Shown here one piece after another: positions 1 to 11,221 of a stretch of 29,426 nucleotides of DNA (position 1 is the first letter of the stretch; each line of letters starts with the position of its first letter). Origin of the DNA: Nemertoderma westbladi (Eukaryota > Xenacoelomorpha > Nemertodermatida > Nemertodermatidae). The notes under the pieces were generated by a model. The model was given only the letters and a program-made list of their open reading frames with translations, had not been told where the DNA came from and did not search any database. The position numbers were made by a program, and so were the translations under genes. Location: NCBI GenBank assembly GCA_032718475.1, contig JAUCBJ010003605.1, positions 1-29,426 of the forward strand. The letters run 5' to 3'.

Positions 1-3000
1 ATTGGTTGGTACTATAACTGGTATGGTTGGTTGGTACTATAACTGGTATTGGTTGGTACTAAAACTGGTATTGGTTGGTACTATAACTGGTATTGGTTGG
101 TACTATAACTAGTATTGGTTGGTACTATAACTGGTATTGGTTGGTACTATAACTGGTATTGGTTGGTACTATAACTGTTATTGGTTGGTACTATAACTGG
201 TATTGGTTGGTACTAAAACTGGTATTGTTTGGTTGGTACTATAACTGGTATTGGTTGGTACTATAACTGGTATTGGTTGGTACTATAACTGATATTGGTT
301 GGTACTAAAACTGGTCTTGGTTGGTTGGTACTATAACTGGTATTGGTTGGTACTATAACTGGTATTGGTTGGTACTATAACTGATATTGGTTGGTACTAA
401 AACTGGTATTGGTTGGTTGGTACTATAACTGGTATTGGTTGGTACTAAAACTGGTATTGGTTGGTTGGTACTATAACTGGTATTGGTTGGTACTATAACT
501 GGTATTGGTTGGTACTATAACTGATATTGGTTGGTACTAAAACTGGTATTGGTTGGTACTATAACTGGTATTGGTTGGTACTATAACTAGTATTGGTTGG
601 TACTATAACTGGTATTGGTTGGTACTATAACTGGTATTGGTTGGTACTATAACTGGTATTGGTTGGTACTATAACTGGTATTGGTTGGTACTATAACTGG
701 TATTAGTTGGTACTATAACTGGTATTGGTTGGTTGGTACTATAACTGGTATTGGTTGGTACTATAACTGGTATTGGTTGGTACTATAACTGGTATTGGTT
801 GGTACTATAACTGGTATTGGTTGGTACTATAACTGGTATTGGTTGGTACTATAACTGGTATTGGTTGGTACTATAACTGGTATTGGTTGGTACTATAACT
901 GGTATTGGTTGGTACTATAACTGGTATTGGTTGGTACTATAACTGGTATTGGTTGGTACTATAACTGGTATTGGTTGGTACTATAACTGGTATTGGTTGG
1001 TACTATAACTGTTATTGGTTGGTACTATAACTGGTATTGGTTGGTACTATAACTGGTATTGGTTGGTACTATAACTGGTATTGGTTGGTACTATAACTGG
1101 TATTGGTTGGTACTATAACTGGTATTGGTTGGTACTATAGCTGGTATTGGTTGGTACTATAACTGGTATTGGTTGGTACTATAACTGGTATTGGTTGGTA
1201 CTATAACTGGTATTGGTTGGTACTATAACTGGTATTGGTTGGTACTATAACTGGTATTGGTTGGTACTATAGCTGGTATTGGTTGGTACTATAACTGGTA
1301 TTGGTTGGTACTATAACTGGTATTGGTTGGTACTATAACTGGTATTGGTTGGTACTATAACTGGTATTGGTTGGTACTATAACTGGTATTGGTTGGTACT
1401 ATAACTGGTATTGGTTGGTACTATAACTGGTATTGGTTGGTACTATAACTGGTATTGGTTGGTACTATAACTGGTATTGGTTGGTACTATAACTGGTATT
1501 GGTTGGTACTATACTACTATAATTGGTATTGGTTGTTACTATAACTGGTATTAGTTGGTACTATAACTGGTATTGGTTGGTACTATAACTGGTATTGGTT
1601 GGTACTATAACTGGTATTGGTTGGTACTATAACTGGTATTGGTTGGTACTATAACTGGTATGGTTGGTTGGTACTATAACTGGTATTGGTTGGTACTATA
1701 GCTGGTATTGGTTGGTACTATAGCTGGTATTGGTTGGTACTATAACTGGTATTGGTTGGTACTATAACTGGTATTGGTTGGTACTATAACTGGTATTGGT
1801 TGGTACTATAACTGGTATTGGTTGGTACTATAACTGGTATTGGTTGGTACTATAACTGGTATTGGTTGGTACTATAACTGGTATTGGTTGGTACTATAAC
1901 TGGTATTGGTTGGTACTATAACTGGTATTGGTTGGTACTATAACTGGTATTGGTTGGTACTATAACTGATATTGGTTGGTACTATAACTGGTATTGGTTG
2001 GTACTATAACTGGTATTGGTTGGTACTATAACTGGTATTGGTTGGTACTAAAACTGGTATTGGTTGGTTGGTACTATAACTGGTATTGGTTGATTGGTAC
2101 TATAACTGGTATTGGTTGGTACTAAAACTGGTATTGGTTGGTACTATAACTGGTATTGGTTGGTACTATAAACTATAACTGGTATTGGTTGGTACTATAA
2201 CTGGTATTGGTTGGTACTATAAACTATAACTGGTATTGGTTGGTACTAAAACTGGTATTGGTTGGTTGGTACTATAACTGGTATTGGTTGGTACTATAAC
2301 TGGTATTGGTTGGTTGGTACTATAACTGGTATTGGTTGGTTGGTACTATAACTGGTATTGGTTGGTACTATAACTGCTATTGGTTTGTTACTATAACTGG
2401 TATTGGTTTATTACTATAACTGGTATTGTTTGGTACTATAACTGGTATTGTTTGGTACTATAACTGGTATTGGTTGGTACTATAACTGGTATTGGTTGGT
2501 TGGTACTATAACTGGTATTGGTTGGTACTAAAACTGGTATTGGTTGGTACTATAACTGGTATTGGTTGGTACTATAACTGGTATTGGTTGGTTGGTACTA
2601 TAACTGGTATTGGTTGGTACTATAACTGGTATTGGTTGGTACTAAAACTGGTATTGGTTGGTTGGTACTATAACTGGTATTGGTTGGTTGGTACTATAAC
2701 TGGTATTGGTTGGTACTATAACTGGTATTGGTTGGTACTAAAACTGGTATTGGTTGGTACTATAACTGGTATTGGTTGGTACTATAACTGGTATTGGTTG
2801 GTACTAAAACTGGTATTGGTTGGTACTATAACTGGTATTGGTTGGTACTATAACTGGTATTGGTTGGTACTATAACTGGTATTGGTTGGTACTATAACTG
2901 GTATTGGTTGGTACTATAACTGGTATTGGTTGGTACTATAACTGGTATTGGTTGGTACTATAACTGGTATTGGTTGGTACTATAACTGGTATTGGTTGCT

Positions 3001-4470
3001 ACTATAACTGGTATTGGTTGGTACTATAACTGGTATTGGTTGGTACTATAACTGGTATTGGTTTGTACTATAACTGGTATTGGTTGGTACTATAACTGGT
3101 ATTGGTTGGTACTATAACTGGTATTGGTTGGTACTATAACTGGTATTGGTTGGTACTATAACTGGTATTGGTTGGTACTATAACTGGTATTGGTTGGTAC
3201 TATAACTGGTATTGGTTGGTACTATAACTGAACTGGTATTGGTTGGTTGGTACTATAACTGGTATTGGTTAGTACTATAACTGGTATTGGTTGGTACTAT
3301 AACTGAACTGGTATTGGTTGGTTGGTACTATAACTGGTATTGGTTGGTACTATAACTGGTATTGGTTGGTACTATAACTGGTATTGGTTGGTACTATAAC
3401 TGGTATTGCTTGGTACTATAACTGGTATTGGTTGGTACTATAACTGGTATTGGTTGGTACTATAACTGGTATTGGTTGGTACTATAACTGGTATTGGTTG
3501 GTACTATAACTGGTATTGGTTGGTACTATAACTGGTATTGGTTGGTACTATAACTGGTATTGGTTGGTACTATAACTGGTATTGGTTGGTACTATAACTG
3601 GTATTGGTTGGTACTATAACTGGTATTGGTTGGTACTATAACTGGTATTGGTTGGTACTATAACTGGTATTGGTTGGTTGGTACTATAACTGGTATTGGT
3701 TGGTACTATAACTGGTATCGGTTGGTACTATAACTGGTATTGGTTGGTACTATAACTGGTATTGGTTGGTACTATAACTGGTATTGGTTGGTACTATAAC
3801 TGGTATTGGTTGGTACTATAACTGGTATTGGTTGGTACTATAACTGGTATTGGTTGGTTGGTACTATAACTGGTATTGGTTGGTACTATAACTGGTATTG
3901 GTTGGTACTATAACTAGTATTGGTTGGTACTATAACTGGTATTGGTTGGTACTATAACTGGTATTGGTTGGTACTATAACTGGTATTGGTTGGTACTATA
4001 ACTGGTATTGGTTGGTACTATAACTGGTATTGGTTGGTACTATAACTGGTATTGGTTGGTACTATAACTGGTATTGGTTGGTACTATAACTGGTATTGGT
4101 TGGTACTATAACTGGTATTGGTTGGTACTATAACTGGTATTGGTTGGTACTATAACTGGTATTGGTTGGTACTATAACTGGTATTGGTTGGTACTATAAC
4201 TGGTATTGGTTGGTACTATAACTGGTATTGGTTGGTACTATAACTGGTATTGGTTGGTACTATAACTGGTATTGGTTGGTACTATAACTGGTATTGGTTG
4301 GTTGGTACTATAACTGGTATTGGTTGGTACTATAACTGGTATTGGTTGGTACTATAACTGGTATTGGTTGGTACTATAACTGGTATTGGTTGGTACTATA
4401 ACTGGTATTGGTTGGTACTATAACTGGTATTGGTTGGTTGGTACTATAACTGGTATTGGTTGGTACTATA
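1..4470 (+). repeat. 22-bp minisatellite array, open at the left edge
   Basis: About 200 tandem copies of a 22-bp unit whose core is GGTTGGTACTATAACTGG followed by TATT. The array begins before the window and ends at GGTACTATA, position 4470. Most copies are identical. Recurrent variants are a 26-bp unit with an extra GGTT, units with TACTAAAAC instead of TACTATAAC, CTGATATT instead of CTGGTATT, and TATAGC instead of TATAAC. Around 230-560 these variants recur in a fixed order, giving a higher-order repeat of roughly 92 bp (three 22-bp units plus one 26-bp unit); 700-2040 is nearly pure 22-bp. The plus strand is rich in G and T, with paired GG dinucleotides. The 127-residue open frame at 2492-2875 arises where 26-bp and 22-bp units alternate and is not a gene. 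Confidence 0.97.
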
Positions 4471-6409
4471 TTATTATCTTACTTACTGGTATATATTGTG
4501 TAGTTAATTATTATATTACGATTGAGGTATTTTATTCCCGTATATTATAGATGCAATATGCATAAAATACCTCGTAATGTTTTTTATTCTTAAATTGATA
4601 CTTTTTTTCCTCGAATATACCAAAAAATCGTGAGAAAAAGTAGTTTTCCCTAGGGACAAAAAGTAACCCATAGAAATGCATTGATTTTACTTTTTCTCTA
4701 GTGTCCGCCAGGCGAACTCCAAAACGGAAGTCAATATCCAATATTGATTTATGTTGCTAAGCGGCTCTCTAGTTACAATAAATACAAATAAATATTCGAG
4801 AACTCTAAATTATTTAACCTTGATTAAGGCAGCATCAGGAGAGTACTGTAACTATGGAAGCAATATAGTAAAATACTAAACTGTTCAATTTATTTTGTAA
4901 CACTATATCGCTCTATCTTCTATTAAAGAATTAAGCAACAAAAAGTACCAATTTAAGAATAATGTTTTTTATTTATGCTACAGTAGTTTTATTTAAGTGC
5001 CTTCTGATTAGTGATTTATTTGTACGTATCGTATATCCCGTATAATGTACTTAACACTTATTTATTTCGTTATTTTTACCCCAACTGTAATAGTTATTAA
5101 TATTATCTACTATGTTATAATTCGTTATGAAAAATAATCTTTCTCGGTGTGTTTATATTTCGTAATTTGGTAGAAAAAATTCACATTACTTCCTTATTTG
5201 TATTTTTTCTTGAAAATGCAGGTTTATTAATTAAAAACAGTGTGACTGAACTATGAATCTTGAAATTATTTATAAATGTGTACTCTGTTTATCAACAGCT
5301 AAATATTGACCGACCTACCAACCCGAAGGTTGTAATGTAACTGCCAAGAGAGAGGATACGACGATGGGTTGCCTCCACTAGTTCGTGTTAGTTAATATTA
5401 ATATACATATATACATACTTCTCCAGATGCCGTGCCTTTTAAAGTTAATAGTTACGGTTTAAATTAAATCTTATTTATTTATATTAAGTAATACCGATCG
5501 AGTTCCAAAGCTATCATATTTGTAATAATTTAATTTGGTTCGTCGTTGTGGCTTCATTATAAATTGGCAAATAAATGGTAAAACCTAACGAAGTTTTTCT
5601 CACATAAATTTGATACGATTTATCTTTGTATTTTTTGTTTTCAGTTCGAAATTCATTGAATTTACATTGAAGTTTGTAGAGGATTCATTATTTTAGATAA
5701 GGCGATTAAATATTACTGATAATATCTAATTTTACTTTTAGGACAGGAGATTTGGCATTTAAATATCAGAGTTAAGTTGACTGTATTGTTCTTTATTTTG
5801 AGGTCACAACCCGATAATATTACTCTATTTTTAAATTCATTTTACTTGCAGCTGTAAATTCGTGGCCATATTTTATTCATAGAAATATTTTGTTTCCTTT
5901 GATTTTGAGTTTAACTAATACACTACAGCGCAATAGAGATATGTAACTGGTATGGTATTTTAGGCAATTTTATTTTCGCATGACAATCGGATTATTTATT
6001 AGTATTATAATAATATTATTATTTAATTATATTTAATCAATTATTTACCATAATTTATTACGTAATTCTATGCAATGCTTTCAAGAGTTGTGTTTTTATT
6101 ATAATTAATAACAAAGTGCTTTATCAATTTAATACATATTTTATTGGAAACTTCCAAATTGCTTGACTTGAATTACCAACACCACACCTATAGGTCCCCA
6201 AACTTACACGCGTGCCAGTTCAAACACAACAGCAACACGGCACTTGGTAAAATCAACTATAACACACAAAATACAATAATTATTTATTAAGGCATGGAAA
6301 ATTCTATATAACCTTTACTGCAGATTTACTGAGTTGTTCGTGGTCAATAAGAAGAGTGATAAGTGAGATACTAAACGTTATTTTATTTTTAATTGTACAT
6401 CTTTTAAAT
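4471..6409. other. AT-rich intergenic DNA
   Basis: No convincing gene. The first part (4578-4700) is one copy of a dispersed repeat listed separately. A 69-residue minus-strand open frame at 4532-4741 overlaps that repeat and resembles nothing I recognise. The remainder is AT-rich, with only short open frames and no visible tRNA or other RNA gene. Confidence 0.6.
4578..4700 (+). repeat. Dispersed repeat, copy 1 (partner at 7299-7435)
   Basis: Shares the stretch TTTTATTCTTAAATTGATAC with 7299 onward, followed by matching patches in the same order: GAATATACC, a GAG/AGA-rich stretch, GTTACCCATA or GTAACCCATA, GATTGCGTTGATTTT or AATGCATTGATTTT, and CTTTTTC. The copies are diverged and in the same orientation. 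They are likely fragments of one mobile-element family; no termini can be fixed. Confidence 0.7.
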
Positions 6410-6418
6410 CTTACTTAG
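6410..6418 (+). repeat. Left target-site duplication of the MITE
   Basis: CTTACTTAG here is repeated exactly at 6686-6694, immediately after the right terminal inverted repeat. On the left, a short TTAGCG doubling separates it from the inverted repeat. Confidence 0.65.
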
Positions 6419-6685
6419 CGTTAGCGCCCATGTGAAGAATACCAGGATTTCACTTTTCGGTCGACTTTTTATTGGAATTTTATATATGAAGATTTTTTAT
6501 TTTTTTTAAATTTATATTTATTAAATGTTTTATAGCGCTTATTTCTGTCTTATAACCTGTACATATACTAATTCGTTTATTGTTTTGGTTAGATTCAGCC
6601 CTTCTGTAACCTGTGGTTTTCTTCACATGGGGGTAACTGCAAAGTGAAATATAACGGCATAAAGTCTGGTATTCTTCACATGGGC
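6419..6685. mobile_element. MITE-like non-autonomous DNA transposon
   Basis: The left end GCCCATGTGAAGAATACCAG (6426-6445) is the exact reverse complement of 6666-6685. The similarity continues inward with a gap: AGTGAAAT is present on both arms. The 9-bp word CTTACTTAG flanks both sides, as expected for a target-site duplication. On the left there are 7 extra bases, seemingly from a local TTAGCG tandem doubling. The interior is AT-rich, with no transposase. Superfamily is not assignable from this; a 9-bp duplication would fit Mutator-like or related groups, but this is inference. Confidence 0.75.
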
Positions 6686-6687
6686 CT
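6612..6687 (+). repeat. Subterminal repeat of the MITE, copy 1
   Basis: The right part of the MITE contains TTCTTCACATGGGGGTAACT, then GCAAAGTGAAATA, then GGTATTCTTCACATGGG. The same order is found, diverged, at 6928-7002, so a piece of a second related element lies nearby. Confidence 0.65.
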
Positions 6688-6694
6688 TACTTAG
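6686..6694 (+). repeat. Right target-site duplication of the MITE
   Basis: CTTACTTAG directly abuts the right inverted repeat and matches 6410-6418 exactly. Confidence 0.65.
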
Positions 6695-6927
6695 TACATA
6701 ATAATAGTTCACTTCGTTAAATAAATGCATTTAATTAAGCTTAGAAATACTGTTTAATAAAAACAAAAATACATATCCGTAATATAGTATATAGCTTATT
6801 TATTGCAGTGTATTCTTAGAAAAGGTTCGTGAGTATATCAAATGAGTCATGGAGGGGGGGTGGGGGGGTATAATACTGGTAGGAAAATAATCAGTGATCA
6901 ATGAATCAGGAATATCAGTGAAATTCT

Positions 6928-7002
6928 CCTGGCATTCTTCATATGAGGGTAAACTGCAAAGTGAAATAAAACAGCAGAAAATGGTATACTTTCACATGGA
7001 CC
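6928..7002 (+). repeat. Diverged second copy of the MITE end
   Basis: GGCATTCTTCATATGAGGGT, AAACTGCAAAGTGAAATA and GGTATACTTTCACATGG follow the same order as 6612-6687, with scattered substitutions. No matching left end was seen, so it is probably a truncated copy. Confidence 0.65.
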
Positions 7003-7298
7003 GGAAACTTGACACAAATCCCATCTCGGCGAAATAATATAATATAGAGGAGCAGGTTACAGTGGCACCTTTATTCTAACCAAAACAATAAACTAAAGTC
7101 AATAAGAGCAGTTTACAGTTTTTTTTAGGAGCAATCAGCTGTTATTTGTGTCAATTTTATCCTTGAGAGGTATGAATACCGACCAGATGACGACAGCCAT
7201 TATATTACGTACAGCGGCAGAGGCTATACTATCCACAATACAAACTAGAATTATCACAATATACGCGGTACCAATCGGCACTTTCAAATTATGGTAGT

Positions 7299-7435
7299 AA
7301 TTTTATTCTTAAATTGATACTCTATCGCCCGAAGAATATACCCCAAAATGAGGAGAGAAGAGTGAGTGTATTTTTAATTAGGGAGAAATGTTACCCATAT
7401 GATTGCGTTGATTTTTCTTTTTCCTGGTGGAAAAA
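7299..7435 (+). repeat. Dispersed repeat, copy 2 (partner at 4578-4700)
   Basis: Direct, diverged copy of 4578-4700, beginning with TTTTATTCTTAAATTGATAC. It keeps the same succession of conserved patches and is somewhat longer because of small insertions. Confidence 0.7.
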
Positions 7436-7946
7436 GCAATATTAGAAGACCTGAAAATATTTTTGGTGGAATTCTTAAATTAAAATTACATGTGTTAGTG
7501 AGGAGCATCGAAGTAGAAAATATTTGCACCTAATTGAGCAAAATCTATTCACACACTCGAAAGCTATTGCAACTTTATTGTCTTACTGACACATTTATTA
7601 TTAGTTTATTACCATCTTTTACTTATTGTCACCGCGTCTGTTTTCATCCATCTTCTTTACTAAGTTCGTTTTACCCTCCAAACACTCATCGTTATCGTTA
7701 GTGTTACCGTATGCTATTGAAGCATTTACATAAGGTCCGTGGACCGTGGCTTTCTTACTTTTACTGTACTATCAGTATAGCACTAGTACAGTACTATCTA
7801 AACTTCAGCACAGGTAGTAAGTGGTGGCAGGGTGGCACTGCAGTAGGTTTCAGGGTTTACTGTACGTATTACAGTATTACACTCATTCACAATCAAATAG
7901 GTTGATAGGCCTACTGCTGTACGGTACTGGAATAAGAATAAGTTAA

Positions 7947-8591
7947 ATGGGAGATCATCGGAGTAGCAGAGCCGGTAGCTCTAGTAGCAGCGGCAGCAGC
8001 AGCAGTAGTAGCAGTGGCAGTTCGTCTGACTCGGGAAGTTCCAGCTCCGGTAGTTCTTCGAGTTCCAGTTCGGGATCATCCCATCGTCGACGACGCTCCC
8101 CCACCCCGCCGAAACCGACGAAATGCCACGTCGACCGACTCACTCGGAACATCAACAAAGAGCACATCACCGAGATCTTCTCTACTTACGGGAAGGTTCG
8201 TGCTGTGGACTTACCGATGGATCGAATGCAACCGCATCTACACCGGGGGTTCGCTTACATTGAGTTCGACACCAACGAAGAAGCGGAGAAAGCGGTGAAA
8301 TACCTCGACGGCGGGCAGATAGACGGGCAGGAGATCACAGTGGCGGTGGTTGTGGACCCCCCGCCGTTGGCGGTGCGTCGTAGACTGTCTCCCCGCCCGT
8401 ACGGGCCCCAACGCGACGCCCCCTGGGGACCGAGACCCGGCGGATTCGGAGACGGCGGCAACTGGCGCGACATGCGACCCCGCGGCTACAGTCCGCTACA
8501 GATGCGTCGCCGGTCGCCCGGGAGACGGAGTTCGCCTCCGAGACACAGTCGGAAGCATAAAGGGAAGTCATCCTCCTCCGATAGCAACTAA
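7947..8591 (+). CDS. RNPS1: RNPS1 homologue (RNA-binding protein with serine-rich domain 1)
   Basis: A 214-residue protein. Residues 6-45 are a nearly pure Ser/Gly tract. A short RRRRSPTPPKPTK linker leads into one RRM at about 59-136, with RNP2-like CHVDRL (60-65) and RNP1 RGFAYIEF (100-107). The run GGQIDGQEIT (122-131) is characteristic of RNPS1. The tail (144-206) is rich in Arg, Pro and Ser, and the last residues are again serine-rich. In known animals RNPS1 joins the exon-junction complex and the ASAP/PSAP complexes (with SAP18 and Acinus or Pinin), acting in splicing and nonsense-mediated decay in the nucleus. The N-terminal domain is shorter than in the roughly 300-residue vertebrate protein. 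The start is fixed by an in-frame TAA immediately before the ATG. The frame has no introns and is much more GC-rich than its surroundings. Serines use mixed AGC/AGT/TCN codons, so the tract is not a simple microsatellite. An intron-lacking retrogene is possible, but the frame is intact. Confidence 0.95.
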   Translation: MGDHRSSRAGSSSSSGSSSSSSSGSSSDSGSSSSGSSSSSSSGSSHRRRRSPTPPKPTKCHVDRLTRNINKEHITEIFSTYGKVRAVDLPMDRMQPHLHRGFAYIEFDTNEEAEKAVKYLDGGQIDGQEITVAVVVDPPPLAVRRRLSPRPYGPQRDAPWGPRPGGFGDGGNWRDMRPRGYSPLQMRRRSPGRRSSPPRHSRKHKGKSSSSDSN

Positions 8592-9077
8592 GTAAGTGCA
8601 ATAAATTAATCGGGTAGACGAATACCGTGTCGCTCTTCCGTCGCGGTTAGTCTTAAGTTTCTTAACCAAGAGGAACAATGATGAGCTAATACTCAAATAC
8701 TCCTAACTATTACACCTAAGTGATTTGGAACGAACTTAATACGAACTCATATCTCATTGAATGGCGATTATTCATTATTGCATTATTTTAAACTGTTTCG
8801 TCAATAGGTAGCACCGTTGTTAATGAATTCCATATAATTTCTGTTTTTTATTTGGTATAAATTCTAAAATAGGGAAAGTAGAGAAAATCATCTTTAATTT
8901 GTATATCAAATCCAACGTAATTGAATCCATTTATTTTCTAATACCACGACTCTAAATAGAAAATTAAATGGTGAGGTGCCAGGTATACATTAAAAGGAAT
9001 TCGTATTCTACCACGTCACCCTTTCTAATAAACTTACTCAACAGGGAATCCTTAAGCAACCTAAGGTTATAATAAAA
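8592..9077. other. 3' flank of RNPS1, no further gene seen
   Basis: AT-rich, without an open frame of note. Contains two AATAAA words (about 8600 and 9026). There is no poly(A) tract or target-site duplication just after the RNPS1 frame that would mark a young retrocopy. Confidence 0.5.
8600..8605 (+). promoter_or_regulatory. Candidate poly(A) signal of RNPS1
   Basis: AATAAA nine bases after the stop codon. If used, the 3' UTR would be very short. A second AATAAA lies at about 9026, so the choice is uncertain. Confidence 0.4.
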
Positions 9078-10088
9078 TTGTGGCGTGGCACTTAGAAAAG
9101 GGGTTATTTAACTGGTCATCTGGAAGATTTTGAAGTATTTTAAAAGATAATAGAAAATTTATTTACCTTTCGAATGCGCTATAACACTTGGTTTGAATGT
9201 TATTTTAAGTTTTCGAAAAATGAAATTGAAGTAGTCGTGTCAATCAAAAATCCAATTGCTAGACCCCATTTCCAGAGGTGAAAGTGAAATCACGCTAATT
9301 ATTCTATAAATTAAGTAGTTTGTTATTTTCTGATGTCAATTCTAAGTGTAGTTGGATTTTTGGGTCCACTGGAAATTAAACAAATTTGGTCTGATCACGA
9401 AAAAATTTATTTTTTTTGGTCAAATTTTAGAACTAAAAGTGCAAATAGTCTAAAAATTGCATTGCAGTCAAAAAAAATTGCATTGCAAATTGTATTTTTG
9501 AACCTTCGATTTTTTAAAAGTGCTGGTAAGGGGTCTTTTCACTTTTCTGCCCATTTGGACAACCTAACCAAATTATGAATGTTACCAATGGAATCAGCGC
9601 ATGCGAAAACCTTAGTTAGATCGAAGATATGGCTAATATATCGACTTTGAAAATGTGAAAATTTCGAGTTACTTGAACTTCTGGTACCCTTTTGGGGATC
9701 AAAAAAATTATATCAAAATTTTCATAAAAATTATATATTTCACGATCGATGGAATTTCATTGGGAAGTGTTAATATATCAGCACTCTAAAAATCCAAAAA
9801 TCTGCTTTTATAAGGTCACTGGACGAAAGTGAACCTAAAAGTCGGTATTTTTCAGTCTAAAAGTGCCAACAAGGGTGACAGGATGTCCTTATAACTCGAA
9901 AACTGCTGTTGCTAGCGAAATTTTATTTTCGGATTCTGAAGGAGGATAAAATTTTAGTTTATCAGGAGCAAAAAAATTCGACACCTACACTCAAGCTTCG
10001 CTTCCGTTAAACTTCTAAATCTTTAACTGCGTTTTTCTCGAATTTTGATTTTGACCTGTTAACCCCTTTTCTAGGTGTCACTCCACAA
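9078..10088. mobile_element. 1.0 kb element with 29-bp terminal inverted repeats
   Basis: The left end 9078-9106 reads TTGTGGnGTGnCACnTAG then AAAAGGGGTTA. The reverse complement of 10060-10088 is the same, with three mismatches over 29 bases. Similarity continues weakly inward (AACTGGTCA against ACAGGTCA). The interior carries only an 81-residue open frame (9333-9578) that I do not recognise, so the element looks non-autonomous. The flanks are ATAATAAAA on the left and ATATAAAATAAA on the right. Both are AT-rich and similar, so a short target duplication cannot be defined. The superfamily is unknown. Confidence 0.75.
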
Positions 10089-10305
10089 ATATAAAATAAA
10101 TTATTAAAAATAATATTCGAAATAAAACAACATTCTTCGATAAGAAAATCTATCGGAAAGGCGCACTTTTTGTCACTAATTTTAATTGACCGAAATTCAA
10201 TTATTCTGTCCGAGAGTATTGAATTTTTGTATCGATTACGCAGGTTTATCTGAAAAATGTAACGAGTTTCCGGTACTAACTTTGCATTTCGTCTGCATTA
10301 TATGT

Positions 10306-10313
10306 ATTGAAGT
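10306..10313 (+). repeat. Left 8-bp target-site duplication of the foldback element
   Basis: ATTGAAGT directly precedes the left inverted repeat and is repeated exactly at 13744-13751, directly after the right one. Confidence 0.85.
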
Positions 10314-10321
10314 GGTAATGG

Positions 10322-10898
10322 TGAAAAATATCGAGACTTGAAAAATATCGAGAGTAAAAATAACGAGAGTAAAAATATCGAGAGTAAAAATAACGAGTGT
10401 TGAAAATTAACGTGATTAAAAAATATCGAGAGTAAAAATAACGCGAGATGAAAAATATCTAAAATAACGAGTGTTGAAAAATATCGAGTGTTGAAAAATA
10501 TCGAGAGTAAAAATATCGAGTGTTGAAAAATATCGAGAGTAAAAATATCGAGTGTTGAAAAATATCGAGTGTTGAAAAATATCGAGAGTAAAAATATCAA
10601 GTGTTGAAAAATATCGAGAGTAAAAAATATCGAGTGTTGAAAAATATCGAGAGTAAAAATATCGAGTGTTGAAAAATATCGAGAGTAAAAATATCGAGTG
10701 TTGAAAAATATCGAGTGTTGAAAAATATCGAGAGTAAAAATATCGAGAGTAAAAATATCGAGTGTTGAAAAATATCGAGAGTAAAAATATCGAGTGTTGA
10801 AAAATATCGAGAGTAAAAATAACGAGTGTTGAAAATATCGAGTGTTGAAATATATCGAGAGTAAAAATATCGAGTGTTGAAAAATATCGAGAGTAAAA
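10322..10898 (-). repeat. Left arm array of the foldback element
   Basis: Read on the minus strand, this is a tandem array of CTCGATATTTTT followed by ACT or CAACA. The outer 150 bases are more diverged (AACGAG, AACGCG and TAACGTG variants); the inner part is regular. It is the reverse complement of the right arm. Confidence 0.95.
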
Positions 10899-11221
10899 TG
10901 TATTGCATTTTGCTTGAGCATTTTATTTAGAATTATGGAACAATATTGCAGTGCATGGGTTACAACAGTGCAAGTGAATGGCATTATGTAATACACCTTG
11001 GGTACCCATTTACCAGATTTATTATACTGGCTAGTTTTTGCTATTTTTTTAATAAATATTATAAAAGAAGTGCTAGCTATAAATCTTGATAAATATTGTT
11101 AAATATTATATTAGAACACGTACTGTTAGCTACCAAATGTTGATAAATATTGTTGTTCTAGAACATTCTTAATAAAAAAAATTATCATACAGTACAATAC
11201 TTATTTAAAAAAATTGTTACT
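10899..11221. other. Unique centre of the foldback element
   Basis: AT-rich spacer between the opposed arrays, without a meaningful open frame. It contains TTGATAAATATTGTT twice (about 11085 and 11139), each preceded by a TAGCTA-like word, so part of it is itself a diverged direct duplication. In a folded strand this would be the loop. Confidence 0.7.

Larger units (their letters stand above)
6695..7946. other. Intergenic DNA upstream of the RNPS1 gene
   Basis: Holds the diverged MITE fragment (6928-7002), a G-rich run interrupted by one T (6854-6868), and the second dispersed-repeat copy (7299-7435). The last 250 bases before the RNPS1 start contain many GTAC/AGTAC words (TACTGTACTATCAGTATAGC and similar) and a GGTCC-GT-GGACC palindrome at about 7735. 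This is the likely promoter/5' UTR area, but no TATA box or initiator stands out. The 64-residue open frame at 7711-7905 is unsupported. Confidence 0.5.

Noticed and set aside
2492-2875. 127-residue open frame with WYYNWYWLV repeats
   Set aside because: It is wholly inside the 22-bp minisatellite and stays open only because 22- and 26-bp units alternate; stops appear as soon as pure 22-bp units resume.
7955-8601. Several 70-94-residue frames overlapping the RNPS1 gene on both strands
   Set aside because: They are shadows produced by the GC-rich, low-complexity coding sequence of RNPS1.
9333-9578. 81-residue frame inside the 1 kb element as a transposase
   Set aside because: Too short, Phe/Lys/Asn-rich as expected from AT-rich DNA, and no catalytic motif is visible.
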